A stretch of 25,871 nt of DNA, taken from NCBI GenBank assembly GCA_964606405.1, contig CAZSGH010000037.1, positions 1-25,871 of the forward strand. The letters are read 5' to 3'. This DNA is from GCA-002282575 sp964606405. GTDB lineage: Bacteria; Pseudomonadota; Gammaproteobacteria; Thiomicrospirales; Thiomicrospiraceae. The notes under the pieces are model-generated. The model had not been told where the DNA came from and made no database searches. It saw only the letters and a program-made list of their open reading frames with translations. The position numbers were made by a program, and so were the translations under genes. Positions 8,308-17,227 of the stretch are shown piece by piece (the first letter of the stretch is position 1; every line of letters begins with the position of its first letter).

Positions 8308-8363
8308 GAGTAATTAGAGGTCGTCTAAGTTTCAGCACTTTGTTCAACGAAGTAAAGCGGCAG

Positions 8364-8687
8364 TTAAGACAGAACCTCTTCCTGCTGATGCCGAATACTA
8401 AACAAACGCCCCAATGGCGAGACCACCACTTTTCCATCACCAGGGCGACCTGAGTGAGCTTCTTTTAAAATTGCCTGTACAATCGCATCGACCTGATCGT
8501 CTGGTGCGATAATCTCTAAGCGAACTTTTTCGATAAAGGGATCATATTCCTGCGCGCCCATAATGCGTTCTTTACCGAAACCTTTTACCGTCATTGCGGA
8601 CATGCCCGGAAAGTCGGGCAATTCCATTAACCGCAACGCGACCCGCTCTAACATAAACGGTTTAATATAAGCACGAATTTCTTGCAT
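8364..8687 (-). CDS. PII-like signalling protein of the metal-efflux-associated (PII-NG) group
   Basis: This 107-residue protein aligns with GlnB/GlnK along its length: IKPFMLERVALRL at the start, VKGFGKER leading into the T-loop, and the nucleotide-binding B-loop SGRPGDGKVVV. The T-loop is about five residues shorter than in E. coli GlnB and lacks the YRG uridylylation site. PII-NG proteins are known to be encoded beside CusA/CzcA efflux genes, as here: it starts 22 bp after czcA with ribosome site AAGGAAGAG and is last in the operon. It probably senses an adenine nucleotide or a metal and controls the pump or its expression; this is inference. A nearly identical C-terminus is repeated twice downstream as remnants. 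Confidence 0.85.
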   Translation of the reverse strand: MQEIRAYIKPFMLERVALRLMELPDFPGMSAMTVKGFGKERIMGAQEYDPFIEKVRLEIIAPDDQVDAIVQAILKEAHSGRPGDGKVVVSPLGRLFSIRHQQEEVLS

Positions 8688-8709
8688 TATTCTCTTCCTT
8701 TCATTAAGG

Positions 8710-11700
8710 CTACAAACAATTTTTGCATTTTAACTCCGCTCGGCGAGCAAAGATTAAATACAAGGCGGGTAACAGGGTAAGGGTTGCAATGGTCGCGGTA
8801 ATCAGTCCTCCAATAATGGCTAAGGCGAAAGGTTGCGTAGCTTCCGCACCCACCCCTGTCGAAACAGCAGCAGGTAACAAACCAAGCATTGCCATGAGTG
8901 CCGTCATTAAAACAGGACGCAAACGGGCAACCGCACCATCGCGAACGGCATCAATGAGCGTTTCACCTTCTGCACGCAACCAATTGATTTGCTCTAATAA
9001 AATAACGCCATTTTGCACCGCTATACCAAAAAGGACAATAAAACCCACTGCAGCCGAAATACTTAAATTAATCCCTAATAACCACAATAAAATAAGCCCG
9101 CCAGCCAAACCGAAGGGGACATTAAGCATAATTAACAAAGATTGCTGCGCCGACTTAAACGCCCAAAAGAGCAACGCAAAAATCAGCAATAATGAAATCG
9201 GCACAATCACATATAGGCGCTTCATGGCGCGTTGCTGGTTCTCGAACTGCCCCGACCAGACTAAGCGATAGCCTGCGGGTAAGTCGATATGCTCTTTCAC
9301 TTCCCGCATGGCTTCTTTAACGAATGAGCCTTGATCGCGATTAACCAAATTACATTTAATGGCAATACGACGATTATTGTTTTCGCGCGAAATACGATTG
9401 GCACTGGTTCTAACGCGAATATCTGCCATTTCTGCTAAGGGAATCAAGCGTCCATCACTGGCCGATATAATTAAATCGCCTAAAGCAGCAACCGAATTTC
9501 TACCACTTTCTTGTAAGCGGACTTGCAAGTCAAAACGGCGCTCGCCTTCTAAAATCTGAGTGGCGATACCGCCACCCAAGGCGACTTCGATTTGCTGATT
9601 GATATCGCTGACATTAATGCCATAACGGGCGGCTTTTTCACGATTAATGACCAGCTGCACTTCGCCCAAACCCAGTTGCTGCTCGGCGCCGACATCACTT
9701 GCGCCTTGTATCCCGTTAAGAATATTAACGATTTGATCGGCTTTTTCTTGCATCACTGGCAACTCTAACCCAAAGAGTTTAATAACAATCTCGCCCTTCG
9801 CACCCGAAATCGCTTCTTCCACGCTATCTTGAATGAGCTGCGAAAAGTTGTATTGCATACCCGATAACTCAGACAGCTTGCCTTTCATATCGTTAATGAG
9901 CGCAACTTTCGTATCATGATGCCAGGTTTCTTTTGGCTCAAGGTCAACCAACAACTCCATACTGTTAAAGCCCTTGGTATCCGTACCATCTTCGGGACGA
10001 CCTAAGTGACTCAAAACAATCTTTACTTCGGGATAACCCATCAACACATCTCGAACCTGACGCTCTTTTTCTTTACTTTCTTCTAACGAAGTGGCAGTAG
10101 GCATGGTAACGGTTAGCCAGATGTTCCCTTCATCCAATTTTGGCATAAATTCAGTACCCAAATAGCGCGCTAAGGACAAGCTAAAAATGAGTACAACCAG
10201 CATAATAGCAACAAACACCTTAGGCAACCGGAGCACCAGCTTCAGAATAGCACGATAGCCTGTTGTTAATGCATCAGTAAAAGGATTGTGGCGCTCACTG
10301 AGTCGTTCATTTAAGAAAAAACTCATTAAGGCAGGTACTAAAAATAAGGTCAGCAACACGGAGCCGATTAAGGCAAAGGTTAAGGTTAGCGCCATCGGCG
10401 AAAAGATCTTACCTTCGACTTGTTGAAAAGTGAGTACAGGTAAAAAAGCAGCGATTAAAATCAATTTAGAAAACAAAATAGGACGAATCATCTGACTACC
10501 CGTCATCACCACCCCTTGGCGACGGTGTAAATCCGATTCATTTTTTGCCAAATCTAATGACAGGCGCACCATCACCGCCTCAACCAATACCACCGCCGAA
10601 TCAACAATAATACCGAAGTCCACCGCCCCCAATGAAATCAGATTGGCAGAAACATGAAAGGCACTAATAAAAATAAAGGCAAACAATAATGATAGAGGAA
10701 TAACGGCTGCGACAATCAAAGCGGCAATGGGACGCAATAAAAAGAGTAATAAAACCCCAATAACCAATAAAGCACCATGCAACAAATTATCACTGACCGT
10801 ATGCACCGTATGCACCACCAGTTGCGTTCGGTCATAGACCACATCCAAATGTGTTCCCGCCGGCAGCATCACGCCATTTAATTCATCGATACGCTTTTTA
10901 ACGCCCTCCAAAACCTTAACCGCATCGCCACCCTTAGTCATCATAACAATGCCTAAAGAGACATCATCTTCAGTATTAAAACCAACAATACCCGTTCGCG
11001 CCTGATGCCCTATTTCGACTTGACCTAAGTCTTTCACCCGCACAGGGGTTGCGCCATTGTTGCTGACAATGACCTGTCCAATATCATCCAATGAGCGCAA
11101 TAAGCCAATACCACGAATCACCATGGCTTGTTCACCACTGTGCAAAAATCCGCCGCCCGTATTGGCATTATTGGCGGCTAAGGCATCCAAGACCTTCCCT
11201 GCGTCGAGCTTAAATGAACGCAAGCGTTCTGGGTCTAAATTGACCTGATATTGTTTGACCTTGCCACCGAAGCTAGAGACATCGGCAACACCTGGTGCCG
11301 TTTTGATGTGTGGCGCAACCACCCAATCTTGCAATGCTCGGAGTTCCGTCAGCGGCAAGTTTTCGCTGCGTAGAACATAACGATAAATTTCGCCAATACC
11401 GGTGGTCAACGGACCTAAAACAGGCTGGGCACTGGCAGGTAAATTTGCCTGTTGCAATCGCTCTAAGACTTGCTGACGAGAAAAATAATCTTCGGCATCA
11501 TCATCAAAGGTTGCCGTAACGACCGACAAACCAAACATCGAGGTTGAGCGCAAACTCATTAAATGCGGCGCACCGTTAATGGCGCGTTCAATCGGCATAC
11601 TAACCAGTTTTTCCACTTCTTCTGGCGACTGATCGGGAAATTGCGTAATGACGACAACATACACATTCTGCACATCGGGAAAGGCTTGTACGGGCAAACG

Positions 11701-11796
11701 TTCGTACAAAAAAGCACCATAAATCGCCATTAGCGCCGTCAGAATAATGACCATCCAACGCTGATGTAGCGCAAAAATTAAAATGTTACGAATCAT
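8710..11796 (-). CDS. czcA: heavy-metal efflux RND transporter, CzcA/CusA family
   Basis: This 1028-residue inner-membrane proton/metal antiporter has the usual family length. The start MIRNILIFALHQRWMV and the early LPVQAFPDVQNV are family hallmarks. The periplasmic porter domains follow the first and seventh membrane segments, giving 12 segments in all. TM4 has the proton-relay/metal motif DFGIIVDSAVVLVE with Asp393, Asp399 and Glu406, matching the D-x5-D-x6-E set essential in CzcA (D402, D408, E415). This places it in the heavy-metal RND group, probably the divalent (Co/Zn/Cd/Ni) branch, though the substrate cannot be fixed by eye. It is transcribed after czcC and czcB; a 159-bp gap with a structured repeat separates it from czcB. 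Confidence 0.93.
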   Translation of the reverse strand: MIRNILIFALHQRWMVIILTALMAIYGAFLYERLPVQAFPDVQNVYVVVITQFPDQSPEEVEKLVSMPIERAINGAPHLMSLRSTSMFGLSVVTATFDDDAEDYFSRQQVLERLQQANLPASAQPVLGPLTTGIGEIYRYVLRSENLPLTELRALQDWVVAPHIKTAPGVADVSSFGGKVKQYQVNLDPERLRSFKLDAGKVLDALAANNANTGGGFLHSGEQAMVIRGIGLLRSLDDIGQVIVSNNGATPVRVKDLGQVEIGHQARTGIVGFNTEDDVSLGIVMMTKGGDAVKVLEGVKKRIDELNGVMLPAGTHLDVVYDRTQLVVHTVHTVSDNLLHGALLVIGVLLLFLLRPIAALIVAAVIPLSLLFAFIFISAFHVSANLISLGAVDFGIIVDSAVVLVEAVMVRLSLDLAKNESDLHRRQGVVMTGSQMIRPILFSKLILIAAFLPVLTFQQVEGKIFSPMALTLTFALIGSVLLTLFLVPALMSFFLNERLSERHNPFTDALTTGYRAILKLVLRLPKVFVAIMLVVLIFSLSLARYLGTEFMPKLDEGNIWLTVTMPTATSLEESKEKERQVRDVLMGYPEVKIVLSHLGRPEDGTDTKGFNSMELLVDLEPKETWHHDTKVALINDMKGKLSELSGMQYNFSQLIQDSVEEAISGAKGEIVIKLFGLELPVMQEKADQIVNILNGIQGASDVGAEQQLGLGEVQLVINREKAARYGINVSDINQQIEVALGGGIATQILEGERRFDLQVRLQESGRNSVAALGDLIISASDGRLIPLAEMADIRVRTSANRISRENNNRRIAIKCNLVNRDQGSFVKEAMREVKEHIDLPAGYRLVWSGQFENQQRAMKRLYVIVPISLLLIFALLFWAFKSAQQSLLIMLNVPFGLAGGLILLWLLGINLSISAAVGFIVLFGIAVQNGVILLEQINWLRAEGETLIDAVRDGAVARLRPVLMTALMAMLGLLPAAVSTGVGAEATQPFALAIIGGLITATIATLTLLPALYLIFARRAELKCKNCL

Positions 11797-11827
11797 TTAC
11801 GGCTTGCTCATAATATGTTTGGCACCT

Positions 11828-11959
11828 CTAAAAACCTAACGGGTAGGTGGTCTGGAGGAAGGGAGTGTTAAAAATAACATGTAACACATTGATACCCTCC
11901 TTCCTTCAGCTAAAAAATAAACTTGGAAAGCCTAAAAACAAGCGAAGCGAGATTTTTAG
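11828..11959. repeat. two-hairpin intergenic element, copy A (czcB-czcA gap)
   Basis: The element opens with CTAAAAACCTAACGGGT (11828-11844). A central hairpin has arms GGAGGAAGGG (11854-11863) and CCCTCCTTCC (11895-11904), nine of ten positions pairable counting one wobble, with an inner stem GTGTTA/TAACAC. It ends with a hairpin CTAAAAA (11932-11938), 14-base loop CAAGCGAAGCGAGA, TTTTTAG (11953-11959). The czcB stop codon sits in the last arm. The same architecture and consensus recur at 19112-19248. It fills nearly all of the gap between two operon genes, so on the minus strand it would be an RNA structure between czcB and czcA. Confidence 0.75.
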
Positions 11960-13128
11960 CGCTTCCCTGTTGATTCCATCTTGTTCAACAGCATGTCCTG
12001 ACGCAATGCTAAAGCACCGTTGCTCACAACCTGATCGCCCGCTTTAAGCCCGACACGCACAATAGCTTCTTTTTCAAAGCGGATGCCTAACTGGACAGCT
12101 TGCCAATGAAAGCGATCCTCGCTGGTTTTGATAAAGACAAAGTTCTGATCGCCCTCGGCAATCACTGCCGACAGCGGAATCATTAATGATGGCTGTCCTG
12201 GCAAATTACGAATCGATACCGAAGCATGCATCGCAGGCATCAGCTTTAAATCCAAATTATCTAAGGCACAGCGCACACGAATAGAGCGCGTACTTTCGTT
12301 GACCACTTGACTGATGTAATCCACATGACCATAAAACTCGTAATCAGGCCAAGAAGAAACTTTAACGCTAATCGGCTGCCCTGTCTGAACGCGGGCAATA
12401 TCTTTTTCGAAAACATCGACCCATAACCAGAGTTTGCTTAAATCTGCCAAGACATACAGAGGATTAGCAAGATTAGGGCTGACTTCCATTCCTGGGTTGA
12501 CTGCTGCTTCGGTAATAATGCCCGACAATGGTGCTCTTAAATGAAACGCACCCGTTTGTGTGCTCATCCCGCCCATCTGAACACCCAGCTTTTCTAAAAA
12601 CTTACGCGCCCGATCATGTTCCGACTGGGCATTAATAAAATCATCTTGCGCTTGCTCATAATCTTTACGCGCCATCACTTTGCCATCAAACAGCTTTTTA
12701 GCACGGTCAAACGACTCTTTCATTAAGCGCAAATTGGCATTGCTTTTTTCCAGCGCCGACAAGGCATCATTAAAGTCGGGGCTATCTAACTTGAGCAGTA
12801 CATCACCCTTGTTAATGTGTGCCCCTAGTGGAATAGGCGTCGATAACACGCGCCCAGAAATGGGTGAGGTAATTCGGACGGTGCTGTTCTCATCATAGGC
12901 AATCACCGCACTGGCAGGCGGTAAAACAGGGGCATCATTCAGCACCAACGTATGAAATGCCAATCCCTTCGCACGATGATCACTTTTCGTCACCACCACA
13001 TCCTGCCCATCGACAAAGAAAGTTGGCAAACTTAATGCCGCTTCCGTTGTTGCTACTGATGTTTTATCGCCCTGCTCACAGCCCGTTAACGCCAATGAAA
13101 GACCCGCTACAATCCATAAAAAATGCAT
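11956..13128 (-). CDS. czcB: RND efflux periplasmic adaptor, CzcB/CusB family
   Basis: This 390-residue membrane-fusion protein joins the inner-membrane pump to the outer-membrane channel. The N-terminus has a lipoprotein signal with lipobox LTGC and acyl-accepting Cys17. The order is then barrel-sandwich half (ITSPISGRVLSTPIPLGAHINKGDVLLKLDSP), alpha-helical hairpin (about 120-190), second sandwich half (HLRAPLSGIITEAAVNPGMEV), beta-barrel and membrane-proximal domain (about 310-385). No long His-rich N-terminal metal domain like that of some CzcB proteins is present. Its ATG directly abuts the czcC stop with no spacer. Its stop codon is inside the terminal hairpin of repeat element A. Confidence 0.92.
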   Translation of the reverse strand: MHFLWIVAGLSLALTGCEQGDKTSVATTEAALSLPTFFVDGQDVVVTKSDHRAKGLAFHTLVLNDAPVLPPASAVIAYDENSTVRITSPISGRVLSTPIPLGAHINKGDVLLKLDSPDFNDALSALEKSNANLRLMKESFDRAKKLFDGKVMARKDYEQAQDDFINAQSEHDRARKFLEKLGVQMGGMSTQTGAFHLRAPLSGIITEAAVNPGMEVSPNLANPLYVLADLSKLWLWVDVFEKDIARVQTGQPISVKVSSWPDYEFYGHVDYISQVVNESTRSIRVRCALDNLDLKLMPAMHASVSIRNLPGQPSLMIPLSAVIAEGDQNFVFIKTSEDRFHWQAVQLGIRFEKEAIVRVGLKAGDQVVSNGALALRQDMLLNKMESTGKR

Positions 13129-14379
13129 TTACTTTCCTTCTTCGCCCATGGCGTACATCAAATTGAACCAAGCTGCCGTTTGATCGTATAAGGCTTGGGT
13201 ATACGACAACATAGTATTACGGTAATTATTTTCGGCATCCAATAAAGCCAACAATGAAATAGCACCCTGTTGATAAGCCAGAACCGAAGACTCTCGCACC
13301 TGTTTGGCTCGACTAATCACATCTTGGTCAAAGCGCTGTAAAACCTGTTTCTTTTGCTGAAACTGAGCAAAAGATAGACCAACCTGCGTTTGCACCTGTT
13401 TTTTGAGTTGCTCAAAAGCAACTTCTGCGCCACGTTTACTGGCACGCGCCTGATCCACCTCGCCCTGATATTGATGCCACAAAGGAACCGACACAGAAAG
13501 TCCAATACCTGCGCTATCACGCACAATGGCCGAAGCGTCATGCACATACTGCGCCCCAACCAAGACATCTGGCACCTTTAAAACTTCTGCGAAGCGCAAT
13601 TGTGTGTCTTGTTGCTGAACTGCTAAAGCGGCTGCTTGTACATCAGCACGTTGCACTAAGGCACTATCTAATAACTGTTGTTGCTTCAAACTGGGTAATT
13701 GACGAGTAGGAAAGTCATCATTAACGGTTAATGACTCCCATTGCAGCCCATGAGCGAGCATTTCGTTCAACTGTTGACGCGATAGATCCAAATCTAAATG
13801 CGCTTGTTCGACATCAGTTTTGGCTTTAAACACTTCAAGCTCAATGCGACGAAATTCGGTTTCAGAAATATCACCCGCTTTCCAACGCAAGGCATTCGCA
13901 GTCAACATGCCATTAAGCTGCACTAAAATTTCATCATAAATACGCACCCGACGCTGATTCATCACAACAGCATAATAGGCGTTTAATAAATCGCGTTTCA
14001 AACTACGAACCAAATCGGTAAACAGTAAACTTTGCGCACTCAGCCCAATATCAGCGCCTTCGATGCGCAACTGGCGTTTACCCGCTGTTTCGATCAATTG
14101 GCTAACACTTAAATTATTATTGAAAGGCTGATCCCAGTAGCTAGCACCCCAACCACGTACTTCGCCCAGCCCAGCAACACTCAGCGAAACCGTGGGGTTA
14201 GTCAACTCTTTGGCAATCACAACCTGAGCCGTTGCCATATCGACTTGCGATTTCGCCGCCATCAGCGCTAAATTTTGCTGCATAAACAAGGTAAGAATCT
14301 GCTGTTCGTTCATCGCCTGAGCGTAAGTGCTAGGAGAAATCGATAACAGCGATAAGATCAACACAAATAAGGGACGCAA
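13129..14379 (-). CDS. czcC: outer-membrane efflux channel protein, CzcC/TolC family
   Basis: The 416-residue outer-membrane factor forms the exit duct of the pump. A signal peptide (RPLFVLILSLLSISPSTYA, cleavage before QA) precedes two OEP repeats rich in long coiled-coil helices (for example TDVEQAHLDLDLSRQQLNEML and GEVDQARASKRGAEVAFEQLKKQVQ). The start is TTG at 14379: the frame has a stop (TAG) 10 codons upstream, no ATG intervenes, and GGAG lies eight bases before TTG. It is first in the czcCBA-PII operon. The 107 bp between it and the upstream batD-like gene shows no clear promoter or terminator, so read-through from the MoxR operon is possible. Confidence 0.9.
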   Translation of the reverse strand: MRPLFVLILSLLSISPSTYAQAMNEQQILTLFMQQNLALMAAKSQVDMATAQVVIAKELTNPTVSLSVAGLGEVRGWGASYWDQPFNNNLSVSQLIETAGKRQLRIEGADIGLSAQSLLFTDLVRSLKRDLLNAYYAVVMNQRRVRIYDEILVQLNGMLTANALRWKAGDISETEFRRIELEVFKAKTDVEQAHLDLDLSRQQLNEMLAHGLQWESLTVNDDFPTRQLPSLKQQQLLDSALVQRADVQAAALAVQQQDTQLRFAEVLKVPDVLVGAQYVHDASAIVRDSAGIGLSVSVPLWHQYQGEVDQARASKRGAEVAFEQLKKQVQTQVGLSFAQFQQKKQVLQRFDQDVISRAKQVRESSVLAYQQGAISLLALLDAENNYRNTMLSYTQALYDQTAAWFNLMYAMGEEGK

Positions 14380-14387
14380 ACGGGTTT

Positions 14388-14391
14388 CTCC
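14388..14391 (-). promoter_or_regulatory. ribosome binding site deciding the TTG start of czcC
   Basis: GGAG on the minus strand, eight bases before TTG 14379. No in-frame ATG or GTG exists between the upstream in-frame TAG and this TTG, so the site supports a TTG start. A CTG nearer the TAG is the only other option and would lie upstream of this site. Confidence 0.6.
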
Positions 14392-14486
14392 ACAGGCCAG
14401 ACAACCCTACCATACTAGCGAATAGCGCATCGCTTTACCAGTGGAAACATGGCTGATTCATGAAAATATCATCAGCGTCACAGCAC

Positions 14487-15647
14487 TTAACAGTCCTGAC
14501 GACAATCTCGCGTTAGCAACTGCCCACGAATCACCTTAAATGCTGTCCCGTGCAATATGTGATCAGAAAATAACAAGCCTTCTAACGCAATCAGTTCAGC
14601 TTCAATCGGCAACCCCTGTGCCTGATGCGCGAGTGGAATATCTGGCGACAAATTCCAATGCAAAGCCAACACGCGCAATAGCTGCTGAGTATCAGCGGCG
14701 CGTACGATGTTTTGCCTGTAACGATGATGACGCACACGACAAACCATCAAACGCAACAGAACAATCACCACTAACAATAGCAGCAAGGATAGCAACAGCA
14801 ATAAACCATGCCACACCCAACGTGCCAGAGCAAAGCCTGCATTGCCATCGAGTTGCCAGTGTTGCACCTTGCCTGTTTGCCCATCAAACAGCCATATATC
14901 TTGCGCACTGATCTGCCAACGACCCATTTCGGTTGCCGTCCAAGGTTGCTGGGCGCGAATCACTGTCCAATACTGACCATCCACCCATTCGTGTTGTACA
15001 TCCAGCCAAGGTTGCAATCCCATAGCGCCCTTACCCGACAGAGCAGGCAGAGAAACACCCTTCTCCCAAAACCCTTGCACGCGCCATTGCCATGTTTTGA
15101 GTTGCTGATCGCCTACCAATACCCAAGCTGGATTGGCTTTTGCAACGGGCGGCGCGTCGGCAAAACCTAACCAAGCTTCGGCGGGGACAAAAACAGGCAG
15201 ACTACGCACGTAAACCGACAAACTCGGCAAACTAATGGTTTTTTGTGACCCGCTCGCCCCTTCTAAACGCAAGCGAAATGCGGGGAGCTCTTGTACGCCC
15301 AACTGCTTCGGAAAGACAATCGCCCGCCAGCGGTAATGGCTAACCCCATCAATCAGTTGTTGCTCGGCTTCTGGCATGACACTTAACCCTTGCCAAGGTT
15401 GCGCTGGAGGCATCAACAACTGTGCAGACAAAGACGACATGGCTTTGTCTGTGGCGATATCGATAATGAGGCTAAGCCCTTGTTGCTGCCACAGATTGCG
15501 TGTGGCGAGACTGACTTTTAACGTCATTTTTTGATTGGCAAGCACCACTTCCTCCTCGACCAACACCCGCTCTAACCCAGTCGCTTCGCTTGCCGCATGT
15601 GCTACAGAGCAAAAAATGAATAGGATGAACGCCAGCTTTTTTACCAT
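14487..15647 (-). CDS. BatD-like membrane-anchored protein of the MoxR/vWA operon
   Basis: This 386-residue protein has a signal peptide (MVKKLAFILFIFCSVAHA), a large beta-rich periplasmic part (about 20-285), one strong membrane segment (about 285-312, WVWHGLLLLLSLLLLLVVIVLLRL) and a cytosolic tail of about 70 residues. The order and topology match BatD (oxygen-tolerance) proteins, which close Bat operons. Sequence similarity is loose and position in the operon is the main support. It overlaps the end of the vWA-TPR gene by 7 bp, so translation is probably coupled. BatD proteins are shorter here than in Bacteroides. Function is unproven in most bacteria. Confidence 0.75.
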   Translation of the reverse strand: MVKKLAFILFIFCSVAHAASEATGLERVLVEEEVVLANQKMTLKVSLATRNLWQQQGLSLIIDIATDKAMSSLSAQLLMPPAQPWQGLSVMPEAEQQLIDGVSHYRWRAIVFPKQLGVQELPAFRLRLEGASGSQKTISLPSLSVYVRSLPVFVPAEAWLGFADAPPVAKANPAWVLVGDQQLKTWQWRVQGFWEKGVSLPALSGKGAMGLQPWLDVQHEWVDGQYWTVIRAQQPWTATEMGRWQISAQDIWLFDGQTGKVQHWQLDGNAGFALARWVWHGLLLLLSLLLLLVVIVLLRLMVCRVRHHRYRQNIVRAADTQQLLRVLALHWNLSPDIPLAHQAQGLPIEAELIALEGLLFSDHILHGTAFKVIRGQLLTRDCRQDC

Positions 15648-17227
15648 GGCGCAACCCCATCTCGAGATTGTGGCTCGCTTTGTGCCGCTGCAAAGCCCGC
15701 TTCCTGCTCAAATAAGCGCTGATAAAAACTGCGTTGCTGTGCGCCCAACGCGCGTGCTTCGCCTAAAAAAGCGGTGTCGGTACGTGCCTGTTTTTGCGCT
15801 TGCGCTAATTGGCTCGTAACCATCGTTTCAACGCCGCCAGCTTTTACCGCCAATGCATCGGGGGGCGTTTCTAAGCTATTTTTAACGCTACTTTCACGCA
15901 AGACATCTTTGGTTTCTTCTTGCTCAGGCATGTCAGGCCAATCCTCAATCACGCCTTCTCGTCCACCTTTAGGACGTTTTCCGCCTTCCCCACTCCAGTC
16001 TACCGACTTAGGCAAATGCGATAAGGCTATGGTTAGCTGTGCTTTTGCCTCGGCATTGTCGGGCTGATAGGCTAATAGACCGCGCCAGCTTTGTGCCGCC
16101 GAGAACCAATCGGATTGCGCTTGCAAACTCGTTGCTAACCCACGCAAGGCTTTCACCTGTTCTTCTTCAGTCAGTGCATCTCTAAAGGCTTTCTGAAAAG
16201 CGCGACTGGCCTGTGCCGCATCTGCTTGATCACTCACCGCGACAGCTTGATAAACCACAGCGACAAACAGCGTTACCACTGCCAGCCCATAAAACACCCG
16301 ACGCAAGCGTTCAACGCGCCAAAACCTTAACCACACCAGTAACGCCAACAACAAAAACCAAGCCCTTAAATCGATATCCTGTTGCGACGAATGCGGCAAA
16401 TCAACAACAGCGTGTTGACGTTGCGTTTCCAACCAACTAGCGACATCGGGCGATGCTTGCTCACCCGCAACCCAGTCGATACCCCAATCGTGCGCCAACC
16501 GCTTAACCTTGCTAACAGGCACACCAACATCAACACCCACCCCATCGACAATCGACTCTGGCAATGAGGCATAGCCCTTGCCGAACACCACCATCAACGC
16601 AGCACGCGATAACGCCGTCGATTGAAGACTGGCATCGATACCACCACCATCGCTGATGATGAGCAACCCCACATCGCTTGGCAAAGCGGCATCTAAGGCT
16701 GCTACGGTTTGTTGTAATAACGAACCACGCAATGGTAATAGATTGGCTTCCAACAAAGACAACTGCGCTTGCCATAATGCCTTATCAGCCGTAAGGGGCA
16801 TTAACCAATGATGACTGGCCGTAAAAACCACCAACCCAACCTGATCGCCCTGTTGCCACTGATTGGCGCTTTGCTCTAACAACCAACGCGCCTGTTGCAA
16901 GCGATTGGGCTGCACATCTTGTGCTTGCATCGAATCTGACAAATCGACCAGCGCCACCCACTGAATCGGGCGCTGTTGGCCTTGTGCGCCAGCATCAATC
17001 CATTTCGGCTGACACAGAACCAACACCAACAGAGTCCATACTGCCACCCAACGCCACGGCAAACCACGCCAATGACTTTGCGTTAAGCGCATAAACGACA
17101 TTAACGCTGGCGAACAATAGCTTTGCGCCAACCGACTCACACGCCAATAATGCACGCCAAAAACAACAAGCGGCAATAACAAACCCAATGCCCACCAAGG
17201 CTGCGCGACATATAACGGCATGCTCAT
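15641..17227 (-). CDS. vWA domain and TPR protein (BatB/BatC-like fusion)
   Basis: This is a 528-residue membrane protein. Two N-terminal membrane segments (about 10-28 and 58-72) precede a cytosolic or periplasmic vWA domain with an intact MIDAS motif DLSDS (Asp95, Ser97, Ser99). A further membrane region (about 290-335) is followed by a TPR-like stretch (about 350-410, with LRGLATSLQAQSDWFSAAQSWRGLLAYQPDNAEAK) and a charged, low-complexity tail. BatB is a vWA protein and BatC a TPR protein, so this is the fused form common in gammaproteobacteria. I chose ATG 17227 because it overlaps the batA-like stop as ATGA, the classic coupled junction. An upstream start at 17266 would run further into batA. 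Confidence 0.82.
   Translation of the reverse strand: MSMPLYVAQPWWALGLLLPLVVFGVHYWRVSRLAQSYCSPALMSFMRLTQSHWRGLPWRWVAVWTLLVLVLCQPKWIDAGAQGQQRPIQWVALVDLSDSMQAQDVQPNRLQQARWLLEQSANQWQQGDQVGLVVFTASHHWLMPLTADKALWQAQLSLLEANLLPLRGSLLQQTVAALDAALPSDVGLLIISDGGGIDASLQSTALSRAALMVVFGKGYASLPESIVDGVGVDVGVPVSKVKRLAHDWGIDWVAGEQASPDVASWLETQRQHAVVDLPHSSQQDIDLRAWFLLLALLVWLRFWRVERLRRVFYGLAVVTLFVAVVYQAVAVSDQADAAQASRAFQKAFRDALTEEEQVKALRGLATSLQAQSDWFSAAQSWRGLLAYQPDNAEAKAQLTIALSHLPKSVDWSGEGGKRPKGGREGVIEDWPDMPEQEETKDVLRESSVKNSLETPPDALAVKAGGVETMVTSQLAQAQKQARTDTAFLGEARALGAQQRSFYQRLFEQEAGFAAAQSEPQSRDGVAPW

Larger units (their letters stand above)
7942..8363. repeat. two direct tandem 211-bp units (PII tail remnant plus MITE)
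   Basis: The sequence starting TTAAGACAGAAC occurs at 7942, 8153 and 8364, exactly 211 bp apart. Units 7942-8152 and 8153-8363 are identical apart from one base seen (GTTGAT in the first, GTTAAT in the second). The third occurrence is the 3' end of the intact PII gene, read on the minus strand. Each unit contains a 63-bp antisense PII tail, a 66-bp palindromic element and about 56 bp ending in AAAGCGGCAG. Unit 1 begins within clpA. This repeat makes up the whole clpA-PII interval; no other gene is seen in it. The 12-bp identity TTAAGACAGAAC at unit ends and in the PII gene could have mediated the duplication. Confidence 0.95.

Noticed and set aside
7942..8363. Possible CRISPR array
   Set aside because: Only two 211-bp units with no short-repeat/spacer pattern and no cas genes; they are whole-segment tandem copies.
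11800..11814. Four-codon leader (ATG AGC AAG CCG TAA) just before czcA on the minus strand
   Set aside because: It ends two bases from the czcA ATG and could couple translation, but so short a frame arises easily by chance and nothing else supports it.
14540..15819. Plus-strand open frames opposite the batD-like and vWA-TPR genes
   Set aside because: Shadows of the real minus-strand genes; low-complexity composition and no ribosome sites.
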